A DNA stretch of 64,000 nt. It comes from an uncultured Pelagibacteraceae bacterium. GTDB taxonomy: Bacteria; Pseudomonadota; Alphaproteobacteria; Pelagibacterales; Pelagibacteraceae. The position numbers and the translations under genes are program-made. Position 1 is the stretch's first letter. Each line of letters begins with the position of its first letter. The stretch spans positions 1-64,000 of the forward strand of contig CACJOY010000001.1 in NCBI GenBank assembly GCA_902595125.1, written 5' to 3'. Of this stretch, positions 18,643 through 28,201 are shown one piece after another. A model generated the notes under the pieces. It was given only the letters and a program-made list of their open reading frames with translations. It was not told the DNA's origin and made no database searches.

Positions 18643-19683
18643 ATGATTAAAGTTGGGGAGCATATTACTTTAGATATTATCGGTACTACAAAAGAGTACG
18701 ATCCTTCGGTTTTTGAAAAAGTCATAAATAAAATCGCTAAAGCAGCTGATGTAACTATTTTAAATGTCTCAAAATATAAATTTGAGCCACAGGGATTTAC
18801 CATTTTAGCTTTGTTAGCTGAAAGCCATATCAGCTTTCATACATTTCCAGAAAAAGGAATAATTAGTTTTGATTTTTTTACCTGTGGGAAAATAAGCCCA
18901 TCAGTAGCAATCGATATTATTAAGAAAGAGTTTGAACATAAGCGTATAGTTAAAAAAGAATTTAATAGAGATACCAGATCTCTTTACCACGACATTTATA
19001 GTTCATCTGGTCTACAAAAATCTTACGTTGTAAATGAAGTTTTAGAGGACTTTAAATCAAAAGTTGGTCAACATATTGAAATTTTAGAATTAGAGCAATT
19101 TGGAAAGTCTTTATTTATTGATGGTGAAATACAAGTCGCAGCTTCAGATGAACATTTATACAGCTCAACTTTTGTAGGGGCTGGTTTAAAATTAAATAAA
19201 AAAAATGAAAGAGCAGCAATAATCGGTGGCGGTGATGGTGGTGTTGCAAGAGAATGTATTTCAAAAAATTTTAATTTTATAGATTGGTATGAATTAGATC
19301 CAGAAGTTGTAGAAGTTTGCAACAAACATCTTGGTGATATTGGAAAAAAATCTACAGAGAAAAATTCTGTAAAATGTGTTTGGGGTGATGCGTTCAAAAG
19401 TATAAAGACGGTAGGTGAAGATACATATGACCATATTTTTGTTGATTTAAATGATGACCAGTTTTGCATAGACCTTGCTGCTAAAAATATGGACTCTTTA
19501 GTAAGAATACTCAAACCTAAAGGCGTTATTACTGCACAAGTTGGAAGTCAGGATAAAAAACCTCTTCAAGTTGAAAATTGGTTAAATGTATTTAATCATT
19601 ATTTTGGAAACACTAATTTATCAAGAGTTTACGTACCCAGTTTTGACTGTTCCTGGAATTTTTCCTCATCAATAAATCACTGA
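18643..19683 (+). CDS. Fused S-adenosylmethionine decarboxylase (SpeD) - spermidine synthase (SpeE)
   Basis: N-terminus AESHISFHTFPEKGIISFDFFTCG (SpeD ESH pyruvoyl motif); C-terminus AAIIGGGDGGVARE (SpeE), WYELDPEVVEV, DHIFVDLNDD. Confidence 0.9.
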   Translation: MIKVGEHITLDIIGTTKEYDPSVFEKVINKIAKAADVTILNVSKYKFEPQGFTILALLAESHISFHTFPEKGIISFDFFTCGKISPSVAIDIIKKEFEHKRIVKKEFNRDTRSLYHDIYSSSGLQKSYVVNEVLEDFKSKVGQHIEILELEQFGKSLFIDGEIQVAASDEHLYSSTFVGAGLKLNKKNERAAIIGGGDGGVARECISKNFNFIDWYELDPEVVEVCNKHLGDIGKKSTEKNSVKCVWGDAFKSIKTVGEDTYDHIFVDLNDDQFCIDLAAKNMDSLVRILKPKGVITAQVGSQDKKPLQVENWLNVFNHYFGNTNLSRVYVPSFDCSWNFSSSINH

Positions 19684-19743
19684 TTTTTCTTTTTAATATC
19701 CTGAAATTGTGAAATACTATTTTTTTTATTAAAGGAGATAACA

Positions 19744-20571
19744 ATGAATATATTCAAAAAAACTATTTTTTCAGTTTTATTTTCTCTATTTATAATAGGA
19801 AATGTAAGTGCTGATAAAATAAAAATTGGAACAGAGGGTGCTTATCCTCCATGGAACTCAAAAAATGAGGCAGGTAAGTTAATAGGATTCGAAGTTGAAT
19901 TAGCTTACACACTTTGTAGATACATTGGACAACAATGTGTAATAGTTGAGCAAGATTGGGACGGAATGATACCAGCTTTAATCATGAGAAAGTTTGATGC
20001 AATAATGGCAGGTATGTCAATTACAGCAGAAAGACAAAAAGCTATTAGCTTTTCTCAAGGATATGCAGATGAAGTTGCATCTTTAGCAGTCATGAAAGGA
20101 TCTAGTCTGGAAGGTTTAGATACATCTGCTGGGATAAATCTTACAAAACCAAACGCTGCAGCTAAAAAAGATCTTAAAACACTTACTGCTGCATTAGCAG
20201 GTAAAACTGTTTGTGTACAAACTGCTACAATTCACCAAAACTTTTTAGACTCTGGTGATGTAGGAAAAGTAAATGTAAGAACTTATAAAACACAAGATGA
20301 AGTTAACTTAGATTTAGCATCAGGAAGATGTGATGCTGCATTAGCTGCTGCCGTTGCATTCAGTGATTATGCAGAAAAATCTGGTAAGCCAGTTGTGTTA
20401 ACTGGGCCAACTTTCTCAGGTGGTGCATTTGGAAACGGTGTTGGAGTAGGTATTAGAAAAGATGATACTGAACTTTTGAAAAAGTTTAACGCCGCTATAA
20501 ATAAAGCGAGAAAAAACGGAGATATTAGTAGAATTGCTACTAAGTGGTTCGGTTTCGACGCTTCTATGTAA
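19744..20571 (+). CDS. Amino-acid ABC transporter substrate-binding protein (HisJ/ArgT-like)
   Basis: Signal peptide; KIKIGTEGAYPPWNSKNEAGKLIGFEVELA; WDGMIPALIMRKFDAIMAGMSITAERQK. SD aaaggagataac. Confidence 0.93.
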   Translation: MNIFKKTIFSVLFSLFIIGNVSADKIKIGTEGAYPPWNSKNEAGKLIGFEVELAYTLCRYIGQQCVIVEQDWDGMIPALIMRKFDAIMAGMSITAERQKAISFSQGYADEVASLAVMKGSSLEGLDTSAGINLTKPNAAAKKDLKTLTAALAGKTVCVQTATIHQNFLDSGDVGKVNVRTYKTQDEVNLDLASGRCDAALAAAVAFSDYAEKSGKPVVLTGPTFSGGAFGNGVGVGIRKDDTELLKKFNAAINKARKNGDISRIATKWFGFDASM

Positions 20572-20580
20572 TTAAATTTT

Positions 20581-20614
20581 AGATTTGGCGACTATAATGT
20601 ATAGTCGCCAATCT
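20581..20614 (+). other. Intercistronic RNA hairpin between the SBP and permease genes
   Basis: agattTggcgactata-atg-tatagtcgccaatct: 15 bp stem with one bulged T and a 3-nt loop, ending 2 nt before the permease ATG; no U-tract. Confidence 0.85.
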
Positions 20615-20616
20615 GT

Positions 20617-21309
20617 ATGGAACTTCTAGCATTTGGAGATACTGGTTGGGGTGATGAATTATTTTATGCAACTCTGATGACCATAGCTGTTTCAATAACA
20701 GCAATGTTTATAGGTTTTATTTTTGCATTAATTTTTACTCCACTAAAATTATCTAAAAATAAGTTTTTAAATTTTATAGCTAATTCTTACACAACTATAA
20801 TAAGAGGTGTCCCAGAGTTATTGGTAATTTATCTTTTCTTTTTTGGTGGAACTGGTGCTGTTATGTTCGTTGCATCAATATTTGGTTATAACGAATATAT
20901 TGAAATAAATGCATTTATCACAGGTGCTTTTGCGATTGGGATAATCTCTGGTGCTTATTCAACGGAGGTTTTTAGAGGAGCTATTCAATCAATCGATAAA
21001 GGCCAGTTTGAAGCTGCAAATGTATTAGGACTTAGTAAGTTTGGAAAATTTTTTAAAATAATTTTACCTCAAACATTAAGACTAGCTATTCCAAATTTAA
21101 GTAACGTTTGGCAAATAACTCTCAAAGATACTTCCTTAATCTCAGTTACAGGTTTAGTTGAAATCATGAGACAATCATACATTGCTGCTGGTTCAACAAG
21201 GGATCCATTATTCTTTTATTCATTTGCTGCAGTTTTGTATTTATTACTTACTTTTGTGAGTATGAAATTAATAAATAGATTAGAAGTTAAATATAGTAGG
21301 GGGTACTAA
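20617..21309 (+). CDS. Amino-acid ABC transporter permease (HisQ-like)
   Basis: Polytopic; GAYSTEVFRGAIQSIDKGQFEAANVLGLSKFGKFFKIILPQTLRLAIPNLSN. Confidence 0.93.
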   Translation: MELLAFGDTGWGDELFYATLMTIAVSITAMFIGFIFALIFTPLKLSKNKFLNFIANSYTTIIRGVPELLVIYLFFFGGTGAVMFVASIFGYNEYIEINAFITGAFAIGIISGAYSTEVFRGAIQSIDKGQFEAANVLGLSKFGKFFKIILPQTLRLAIPNLSNVWQITLKDTSLISVTGLVEIMRQSYIAAGSTRDPLFFYSFAAVLYLLLTFVSMKLINRLEVKYSRGY

Positions 21310-21980
21310 TGGATCTTGAGTTGATGATTAATAGTTTTCCTAAATTATTAAGTGCAGCATTGATAACTTTAAAACTTCTCTCAGTTTCTTTAATAATAGG
21401 ATTATTTATTGGATTGTTTTTTGCAATTTTAAGGTTACAAAAAAATATACTAATAAACAAGTTCGCGTACGGATATTCATATGTATTTAGAGGAACACCT
21501 TTATTAGTTCAAATATTTATTATCTATTTTGGATTAGGTCAGATTGAATATTTGAGATCTACAATTTTATGGACAATTTTGAAAGAACCATATTGGTGTG
21601 CAATTATTGCTTTTGCTTTAAATACAGGTGCTTACACTTCAGAAATATTAAGATCAGCATTTCAAACAATTAAACCTGGAATAGTAGAGGCAGGTAAAAG
21701 TTTAGGTATTTCAAATAAAGTAATCTTTTATAAAATTCAAATACCTATCGCTATTAGACAATCTTTACCGGCCTACGGAAACGAAATTATCTTAATGATG
21801 AAAGGAACTTCTTTAGCTAGTACAGTTACACTTATGGATTTAACAGGAGTTGCGAAGTATATAATTTCAACAACTTTTAAGCCTATTGAGGTCTTTATTG
21901 TAGCTGGTGGAATATATCTGTTTATGACGTTTATTATTCATAATTTAATAAAATTTTTAGAAAAAAAATATTCTTATTGA
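21309..21980 (+). CDS. Amino-acid ABC transporter permease (HisM-like)
   Basis: TGAYTSEILRSAFQTIKPGIVEAGKSLGISNKVIFYKIQIPIAIRQSLPAYGNE. Confidence 0.93.
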   Translation: MDLELMINSFPKLLSAALITLKLLSVSLIIGLFIGLFFAILRLQKNILINKFAYGYSYVFRGTPLLVQIFIIYFGLGQIEYLRSTILWTILKEPYWCAIIAFALNTGAYTSEILRSAFQTIKPGIVEAGKSLGISNKVIFYKIQIPIAIRQSLPAYGNEIILMMKGTSLASTVTLMDLTGVAKYIISTTFKPIEVFIVAGGIYLFMTFIIHNLIKFLEKKYSY

Positions 21981-23189
21981 TTATTTTGTATTTTTAAAAA
22001 AAAAGGAATTTTTTACATTCTTGAAGAAAATATTAAACAAATTAAAAAAAGTTGAATTAATTTTTCTTAAATTTGTTGCTTTTTCAAAAAATTCAATAAG
22101 CAAAATAAGAGTAAGAGGATAAAAAACAATTCTTGTATATCTAAGATTCCAATCAAAAATTTCACGTAAATATTGAATACTTAATTGATCACCATCAACT
22201 AAAAATAATAACGACGTTATTATAGTAAAGATTGCAGTTTTTAAATTACAATAAATCACCATCGCAATTAAAGGAATAAACAAGTATTGTGTGTACATCG
22301 CAGGTGCAAAGGCAATAACAGCAATCAAATATAAATAAAAACTTTTTTTTAGATCTTTATTTACAAAACAAAAACCTAAAATAATCATTAGAAAAGAAAA
22401 AAGTGTATGAAAACTTAAATATCTATCAAAAATTTCAGGTAAAATGATTTTCCAAAAAGGTCCTGTCTCGCTTTTACCAAAATAAAATATCTTATAAATT
22501 ATATTTTGAAAATCTTCTGGTAAAAAAGGAGTAAAGGTTATTAAAAAAATAAAGTAAGGAATTATCAAAAGTAACAATTTATTAACTAGCTTTTTCTCTT
22601 TAAAAGCCCACCACAAAGGAAAAAAGAATAAAATATGTTTAATAGATAAAGATAATCCAAATAAAAAAATTGAAATTAATTTTTTTAAAGTAATTTTTTC
22701 ATTTAGCTCCCCATACATGAGGACACCTAATAAACCGAATAAAATAGCATAATTATCAAAAGCATTATGATGACCAGTAAGAATTATACTAATTGGATTT
22801 AAAATAAATAATAAACCAATTTTTAATGAATAATTTTTATATAAAAGATAAAAAATATAGATATCAATTAAACTTAAAAAAACAATTATTTTAAATCTAT
22901 AAGAAGTCCCAGGAATATTTTTTATAAAAGAAATGTTATCAAAATTAAATAAGGAAATTGTATCTAAAAAATATAATGTATAAATCCATGGAGTTGAATA
23001 AGTATAGTTACCAAATTCGTAAATACTTTTTCCTTCTTTAAATAAATCTAAATTTATTTGCCACATTGTAAAATCAAAATTTGATCCGAATTGGCTAATC
23101 CAAACTCTTATTGAAATTCCTATTAAAGAAAATAATAAAAATAAATTAAGTTTATAGTTTTTCTGATTGAGAAATTTTGTAACCATCAT
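21981..23189 (-). CDS. Polytopic membrane protein, probable polyprenol-sugar glycosyltransferase
   Basis: Multi-TM; LDLFKEGKSIYEFGNYTYSTPWIY and GHHNAFDNYAILFGLLGV resemble GT-C type enzymes. Confidence 0.55.
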   Translation of the reverse strand: MMVTKFLNQKNYKLNLFLLFSLIGISIRVWISQFGSNFDFTMWQINLDLFKEGKSIYEFGNYTYSTPWIYTLYFLDTISLFNFDNISFIKNIPGTSYRFKIIVFLSLIDIYIFYLLYKNYSLKIGLLFILNPISIILTGHHNAFDNYAILFGLLGVLMYGELNEKITLKKLISIFLFGLSLSIKHILFFFPLWWAFKEKKLVNKLLLLIIPYFIFLITFTPFLPEDFQNIIYKIFYFGKSETGPFWKIILPEIFDRYLSFHTLFSFLMIILGFCFVNKDLKKSFYLYLIAVIAFAPAMYTQYLFIPLIAMVIYCNLKTAIFTIITSLLFLVDGDQLSIQYLREIFDWNLRYTRIVFYPLTLILLIEFFEKATNLRKINSTFFNLFNIFFKNVKNSFFFKNTK

Positions 23190-23578
23190 TAATAACTTGT
23201 GTATTCTTTAATCTCTTTGATTTTAGATCCAGAAATATTATTAATCTCTAATTTAATTTTTGCTCTATCATCATTTAAAAAATGAACATCTCTTGAAAGT
23301 TTAATAAATTTTTCACCAAAATCTTTATTTTTTTCACATTCTCTTTTATCATCTTCTATAACCCACAACTTCTCATTGATTTTCTTTAAAGATTGAAACA
23401 ATTCATTCAACTTATCTGAGGTTTTTACATTTTTATCTAACTGACTTTTAAGAGCAGAATATTCCTTGTTGATAAATTTTTTTTTATCAGGATTCTTTAT
23501 TTTCTCTTTTTTTATTTCTAAAATTGAAATTTTATCAAAAAGCTCGCCAATAGAAACTTCAACTATAATTTTATTCAT
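23189..23578 (-). CDS. DUF6165-like small protein
   Basis: MNKIIVEVSIGELFDKISILEIKKEKI; LWVIEDDKRECEKNKDFGEKFI; adjacent to LPS-type glycosyltransferases. Confidence 0.65.
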   Translation of the reverse strand: MNKIIVEVSIGELFDKISILEIKKEKIKNPDKKKFINKEYSALKSQLDKNVKTSDKLNELFQSLKKINEKLWVIEDDKRECEKNKDFGEKFIKLSRDVHFLNDDRAKIKLEINNISGSKIKEIKEYTSY

Positions 23579-23610
23579 AAAATTAAATACTGTGTTATCT
23601 TGTTATAATT

Positions 23611-24552
23611 ATGTCTAATATTTTAATTATCAAACATGGTTCATTAGGAGATATAGCTCAAGCAAGTGGTGCAATTCAAGATATATTTGAAAATCATAAA
23701 AATGATAGAATTTATTTATTAACTACAAAAGCTTATTTGGAATTATTTAAAAAGAATCCTTTTATTCATGAAGTAATTTTAGACAAAAGATTACCAAGGT
23801 ATAATTTGATTTATTTGTATATTTTAATGAGAAAACTTAAAAAATACAAATTTTCAAAAGTCTTTGATTTACAAAATTCCTCAAGAACAAATTTTTATAA
23901 AAATATTATATTTCCTAAAGCAAAAAAAGAAATATGGTCTAGCTCTACAACAACTTTACCTGAAGTGCTAAATAAAAAAGAATTTGATAAACTTTCTGTT
24001 CTAGATAGATTTAATTATCAATTACAAACCTCAGGATTAACAACATCCTTTACTTTAAATCCAGATTTTAGTTGGGCGTGTTCTGAAATTAGTAAAATTA
24101 AGAATAACTTTGAATTGGATAAATTTATTTTGTTATTTCCTTTTTGTTCACCTCATCTAAGAATAAAGAAATGGCCTTATTATAATGATCTCATAAAACT
24201 TATTTCAGATAAACTTGGAAACGAGTATAAAATAGTTACAGCTCCTGGTCCTACAGAAATTAATGATGCTAAGGAAATTAATGCTCAAACTTTATTAGAT
24301 AACGGAAAAGCACTAGATATTTCTCAATTAACTTCTTTAATTAAAGAAAGTTCTTTTGTTATTTCAAATGATACAGGACCAGCCCATATAGCAGCACATG
24401 TAGGAGCTAAGGGCTTAACTTTATTTGGAAAACATACAACTGCTTACAAAGTCAGCATTGAAAGAGATAATTTTAAAGCAATCGAAGTAAAAGACCTGAA
24501 TAATTTAAGTGCAGAAAAAGTTTTTGAAAGACTACTTAATTCTTTAAATTAA
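23611..24552 (+). CDS. Glycosyltransferase family 9 (heptosyltransferase-like)
   Basis: ILIIKHGSLGDIAQASGAIQDI; FVISNDTGPAHIAAHVGAKGLTLFG. Confidence 0.9.
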   Translation: MSNILIIKHGSLGDIAQASGAIQDIFENHKNDRIYLLTTKAYLELFKKNPFIHEVILDKRLPRYNLIYLYILMRKLKKYKFSKVFDLQNSSRTNFYKNIIFPKAKKEIWSSSTTTLPEVLNKKEFDKLSVLDRFNYQLQTSGLTTSFTLNPDFSWACSEISKIKNNFELDKFILLFPFCSPHLRIKKWPYYNDLIKLISDKLGNEYKIVTAPGPTEINDAKEINAQTLLDNGKALDISQLTSLIKESSFVISNDTGPAHIAAHVGAKGLTLFGKHTTAYKVSIERDNFKAIEVKDLNNLSAEKVFERLLNSLN

Positions 24553-25631
24553 TTAAAAATTTTTTTGTATTCTTCAAAAGTTTTATCCCATTGAAATTTT
24601 GAAACATATTCTTTGGCATTTTTTCCAAGTTCAATATATTTTTTATTTTCAATCATTGAATTTAATGATGAATAAATCTCATCTAGATTGTTCCCATCAC
24701 AAATTAATCCAGTTTTATCGTGGTCAATAGCATCTGATGCACCACCATCTTTTCCTCCTAGTGAAGGAATTCCATATTGTGCAGCTTCTACATAAGCTAT
24801 CCCAAAACCTTCTACGGAAGTTTTATGAATTATAGATGGCATGACAAAGATATTCGATTTAGCCATTAAGGCATTTTTTAAATCATTACTTATGTCTTTA
24901 AAGAACATTACTTGTGAAGTTAGATCTAATTCTTCAACTAATTTTTTTATATGCTCCTCCTCATCACCATAACCAATACAAATATAAACAATATCAGGGT
25001 ACAATTGTTTTAAATTTCTTAGTGCCATAATTATTTTTTCATGATTTTTTCTTTTATCAAATCTAGAAACAGTAATTAGTCTTGGTGTTTTTATTTTTAA
25101 TAAACTTTCAACTTTCTCCAGAGATTTTTTATTTAATTCTTGAACTGGGTCAGCTCCAGGATTTATGACTATAACTTTATTTTGTTCTACACCATTATTT
25201 ATTGCTAAATTCTTTGTATATTCAGAATTCGCAATTACTTTCTCTACATTATTAAGAACTTTTACAACTCTTTTATTCAATGAACTTCCTACAGGATGGT
25301 TGATTTCCTTACCATGAATTAAACAATACTTTTTTTTATCAGTTTTAATTAGTTCTAAACTTTTCCAGTGATCAGCTATAATACCTTCAATTTTATTTTC
25401 TTTTAAAAACTCATTAATCAATTGAGCTTTTCTAATTTTTCTTAGAAATTTTATCCCACCAACTCTTTCAATTGAAAAACTTGTTTGTTCATCAAAATTC
25501 TTATGGTTTTTATGATAATCTGCAAAAACTTTAATCATAAAATTTTTTGACATTTCCCTAGATAAACCCCACATCAAACTTTGCATGCCACCTAATTCTG
25601 GTGGATAAGTTCTAGTTACAATAATATACAT
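24549..25631 (-). CDS. Glycosyltransferase family 4
   Basis: TRTYPPELGGMQSLMWGLS; VINPGADP; VSRFDKRKNHEKII; SVEGFGIAYVEAAQYGIPSLGG. Confidence 0.93.
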   Translation of the reverse strand: MYIIVTRTYPPELGGMQSLMWGLSREMSKNFMIKVFADYHKNHKNFDEQTSFSIERVGGIKFLRKIRKAQLINEFLKENKIEGIIADHWKSLELIKTDKKKYCLIHGKEINHPVGSSLNKRVVKVLNNVEKVIANSEYTKNLAINNGVEQNKVIVINPGADPVQELNKKSLEKVESLLKIKTPRLITVSRFDKRKNHEKIIMALRNLKQLYPDIVYICIGYGDEEEHIKKLVEELDLTSQVMFFKDISNDLKNALMAKSNIFVMPSIIHKTSVEGFGIAYVEAAQYGIPSLGGKDGGASDAIDHDKTGLICDGNNLDEIYSSLNSMIENKKYIELGKNAKEYVSKFQWDKTFEEYKKIFN

Positions 25632-26185
25632 TAATTAGTTTTCCACTTAATACTACATCCAGCACTAGGAATTTGACTCTTAGGTCCTTTATTAGTTTCA
25701 GCAATTTGTTTCATAGCTTTTAAAAGATCACTATCTCCTTCTCTAACAGGAATTAATTTTTTAAGTTCTCGTACTCTTCCTCTATATTGAAGTTCCAAAT
25801 CTTTGTTATATCCAAAGAAATCTGGAGTACATACTGCATCGTAAGTTTTTGCAATCTCTTGAGTCTCATCAACTAAATATGGGAAGCTAAATTGATTTTT
25901 TTTTGAAAACTCAATCATTTTTTCAAATGAGTCTTCAGGATAATTTTCAGCATCATTAGCGCAAATAGCTACTGAATTGACACCAATGTCTTTTAATTTA
26001 TTACAATCTTCAACAATGTCTTTTGTTACTGCTTTGACATATGGACAGTGATTACAGATAAACATAATTAATGTTCCCTCTTCACCTCTCACATCTGCTA
26101 ACGAAAGAATCTTCCCTTCTGTTGATTTCAGTTTAAAGTCATGAGCTTTTTGACCAAAATCACATATTGGAGTTTGTATTGGCAT
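25631..26185 (-). CDS. Thioredoxin-fold peroxiredoxin-like protein
   Basis: FKLKSTEGKILSLADVRGEEGTLIMFICNHCPYVKAV; AICANDAENYPEDS; VCTPDFFGYN. Confidence 0.88.
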   Translation of the reverse strand: MPIQTPICDFGQKAHDFKLKSTEGKILSLADVRGEEGTLIMFICNHCPYVKAVTKDIVEDCNKLKDIGVNSVAICANDAENYPEDSFEKMIEFSKKNQFSFPYLVDETQEIAKTYDAVCTPDFFGYNKDLELQYRGRVRELKKLIPVREGDSDLLKAMKQIAETNKGPKSQIPSAGCSIKWKTN

Positions 26186-26205
26186 AATGTAATAATATAT
26201 AAATT

Positions 26206-26718
26206 ATGTTTTACGATTTAAAAGATAAAAAACCAAAAAACTCTGGCGAAAATTGGGTAGCGCCTAATGCAACTATAATAGGTGATGTTACTTTAGAAAA
26301 AAATTCTAGTATCTGGTTTAATGCGACTCTAAGAGGAGATATTGAAAACATTCACATTGGTGAGGGGTCAAATGTTCAAGATGGTAGTGTTTTACATACT
26401 GATCCAGGCTATCCATTAAAAGTTGGAAAAAATGTTACTGTCGGACATATGGTTATGCTTCATGGATGCACGATAGGGGACAATAGTTTAATTGGTATTG
26501 GAGCTGTAATTTTAAATAATGCTAAGATAGGAAAAAACTGTCTTATCGGAGCAAAAGCATTAATTACAGAAAATAAGGAAATTCCAGATAACACTTTAGT
26601 AATAGGCTCACCTGGTAAAGTTGTAAGAGAAATTACTGAAGACGAAAAAAAAGCTATTATTGAAAATACAAAACACTATCAAGATAATTGGAAAAGATAT
26701 TCTAAGTCTGTCTTTTAA
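26206..26718 (+). CDS. Gamma carbonic anhydrase-like LbH protein
   Basis: Hexapeptide repeats; [66 protein letters not shown]. Confidence 0.93.
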   Translation: MFYDLKDKKPKNSGENWVAPNATIIGDVTLEKNSSIWFNATLRGDIENIHIGEGSNVQDGSVLHTDPGYPLKVGKNVTVGHMVMLHGCTIGDNSLIGIGAVILNNAKIGKNCLIGAKALITENKEIPDNTLVIGSPGKVVREITEDEKKAIIENTKHYQDNWKRYSKSVF

Positions 26719-27314
26719 GGAACCAACCAAACATTCTTATTTGTTTCCAAATCAAACTTTGCTCTTCGATGTCCTTTTGCTGCAAGATAAAGCCATTCAA
26801 TTGATTTAATTTTACATTTAATAACAGTAAAGTTTTTAAAACCTTCTTCACTTTGCTCCGTTGTATAATCAAAATTTTCTAATTTAGATATCATACCAGA
26901 GGTTGGATTTTCTGATGCAGTCCCTGGAGGACTATCTGTTAAATAACAACGTCTGCTTATATGTTGAGTTTTTTTCCAAGACTCTTCTGTTATAGAATTT
27001 TGATTATTCACTTCACATTCTACTTTTACTCTTAATTGGATCTTTTCTTCTTTGTCGTAAAAAACTAGAGAGGCATTCTTATTATTTCTAAGAATCTCTA
27101 CCTTAGGAGATCTTAAATCAGTGTGAAATTGTAATAGATTATTTTCTCTATCAGATTTACGTAAAACAACAATCCTACCATCAACTTCATCTTGATGAGC
27201 ACAAATGAAAACAGGAATTCTAAACTGCGAACCTCTATTAGTTACTGCATCATCTAGCATAGACCAATACTTGTTCTGAATTTCTTCAAAATTATCATAG
27301 TATGCTGGCTGCAT
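26715..27314 (-). CDS. Pyridoxamine 5'-phosphate oxidase family flavin-binding protein
   Basis: [40 protein letters not shown]-terminal [17 protein letters not shown]. Confidence 0.82.
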   Translation of the reverse strand: MQPAYYDNFEEIQNKYWSMLDDAVTNRGSQFRIPVFICAHQDEVDGRIVVLRKSDRENNLLQFHTDLRSPKVEILRNNKNASLVFYDKEEKIQLRVKVECEVNNQNSITEESWKKTQHISRRCYLTDSPPGTASENPTSGMISKLENFDYTTEQSEEGFKNFTVIKCKIKSIEWLYLAAKGHRRAKFDLETNKNVWLVP

Positions 27315-27320
27315 ACGAGT

Positions 27321-28190
27321 CTATTTTCTAAATCTTTTGATTAAGCTAGATGTATCCCAACGATTTCCACCCATACCCTGAACTTCACCATAATACTTAT
27401 CGACTAATTCAGTTACAGGTAATAGTGAACCATTATTTTTAGCTTCTTCCATTGCAATCTTAAGATCTTTTCTCATCCAATCTACAGCAAAACCAAAATC
27501 AAACTTATCATCAATCATTGTTTTATATCTATTTTCCATTTGCCATGATTGAGCTGCACCTTTTGAAATTACTTCAATAACATCTTCCATGTTTAATCCA
27601 GCTTTCATTCCAAAATTAATAGCTTCAGATAAACCCTGGACTAATCCAGCAATACAAATTTGGTTTACCATTTTGGCTAGCTGTCCATTACCTGCACCAC
27701 CAAGTAATTTCATTTTTTTACTGTAACAATCTATTTTATCTTTTGCTTTGTCAAAGTCAGCTTGATCTCCACCAATCATAACAGTAAGAGCACCATTTTC
27801 TGCACCAGCTTGTCCGCCAGAAACTGGAGCATCTAATGCACCAAATCTATTTTTCTTTGCATGTTCGTAAATTTCTTTAGCAATTGTTGCTGATGCTGTA
27901 GTGTTATCAATATAGATTGCGCCTTTTTTAATAGTTTTAAATGCACCATTGTCACCAAAAGTAACTTCTCTTAAATCATCATCATTTCCAACACAGGTAA
28001 AAATATATTCCGCACCTTTTGCAGCTTCTGCTGGAGTTTCTGCCATTTTACCTTTGTGTTCTTTAGTCCATTTTTCTGCTTTAGATTTAGTCCTGTTAAA
28101 AACAGTTACATTGTGCCCACCTTTTGATATATAACCAGCCATTGGATAACCCATGACACCAAGACCTATGAAAGCAACATTACAACTCAT
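27321..28190 (-). CDS. NAD(P)-dependent beta-hydroxyacid dehydrogenase (3-hydroxyisobutyrate dehydrogenase/tartronate semialdehyde reductase family)
   Basis: AFIGLGVMGYPMAGYISKGGHNVTVFNRT; DAPVSGGQAGAENGALTVMIGG; GNGQLAKMVNQ. Confidence 0.93.
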   Translation of the reverse strand: MSCNVAFIGLGVMGYPMAGYISKGGHNVTVFNRTKSKAEKWTKEHKGKMAETPAEAAKGAEYIFTCVGNDDDLREVTFGDNGAFKTIKKGAIYIDNTTASATIAKEIYEHAKKNRFGALDAPVSGGQAGAENGALTVMIGGDQADFDKAKDKIDCYSKKMKLLGGAGNGQLAKMVNQICIAGLVQGLSEAINFGMKAGLNMEDVIEVISKGAAQSWQMENRYKTMIDDKFDFGFAVDWMRKDLKIAMEEAKNNGSLLPVTELVDKYYGEVQGMGGNRWDTSSLIKRFRK

Positions 28191-28201
28191 AATTTTTTTA
28201 T

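Noticed and set aside
19068-19514. 148-aa minus-strand ORF opposite the SpeD-SpeE fusion
   Set aside because: Antisense to a well-supported gene; composition looks like a reverse-complement shadow (Ser/Pro-rich) with no motif.
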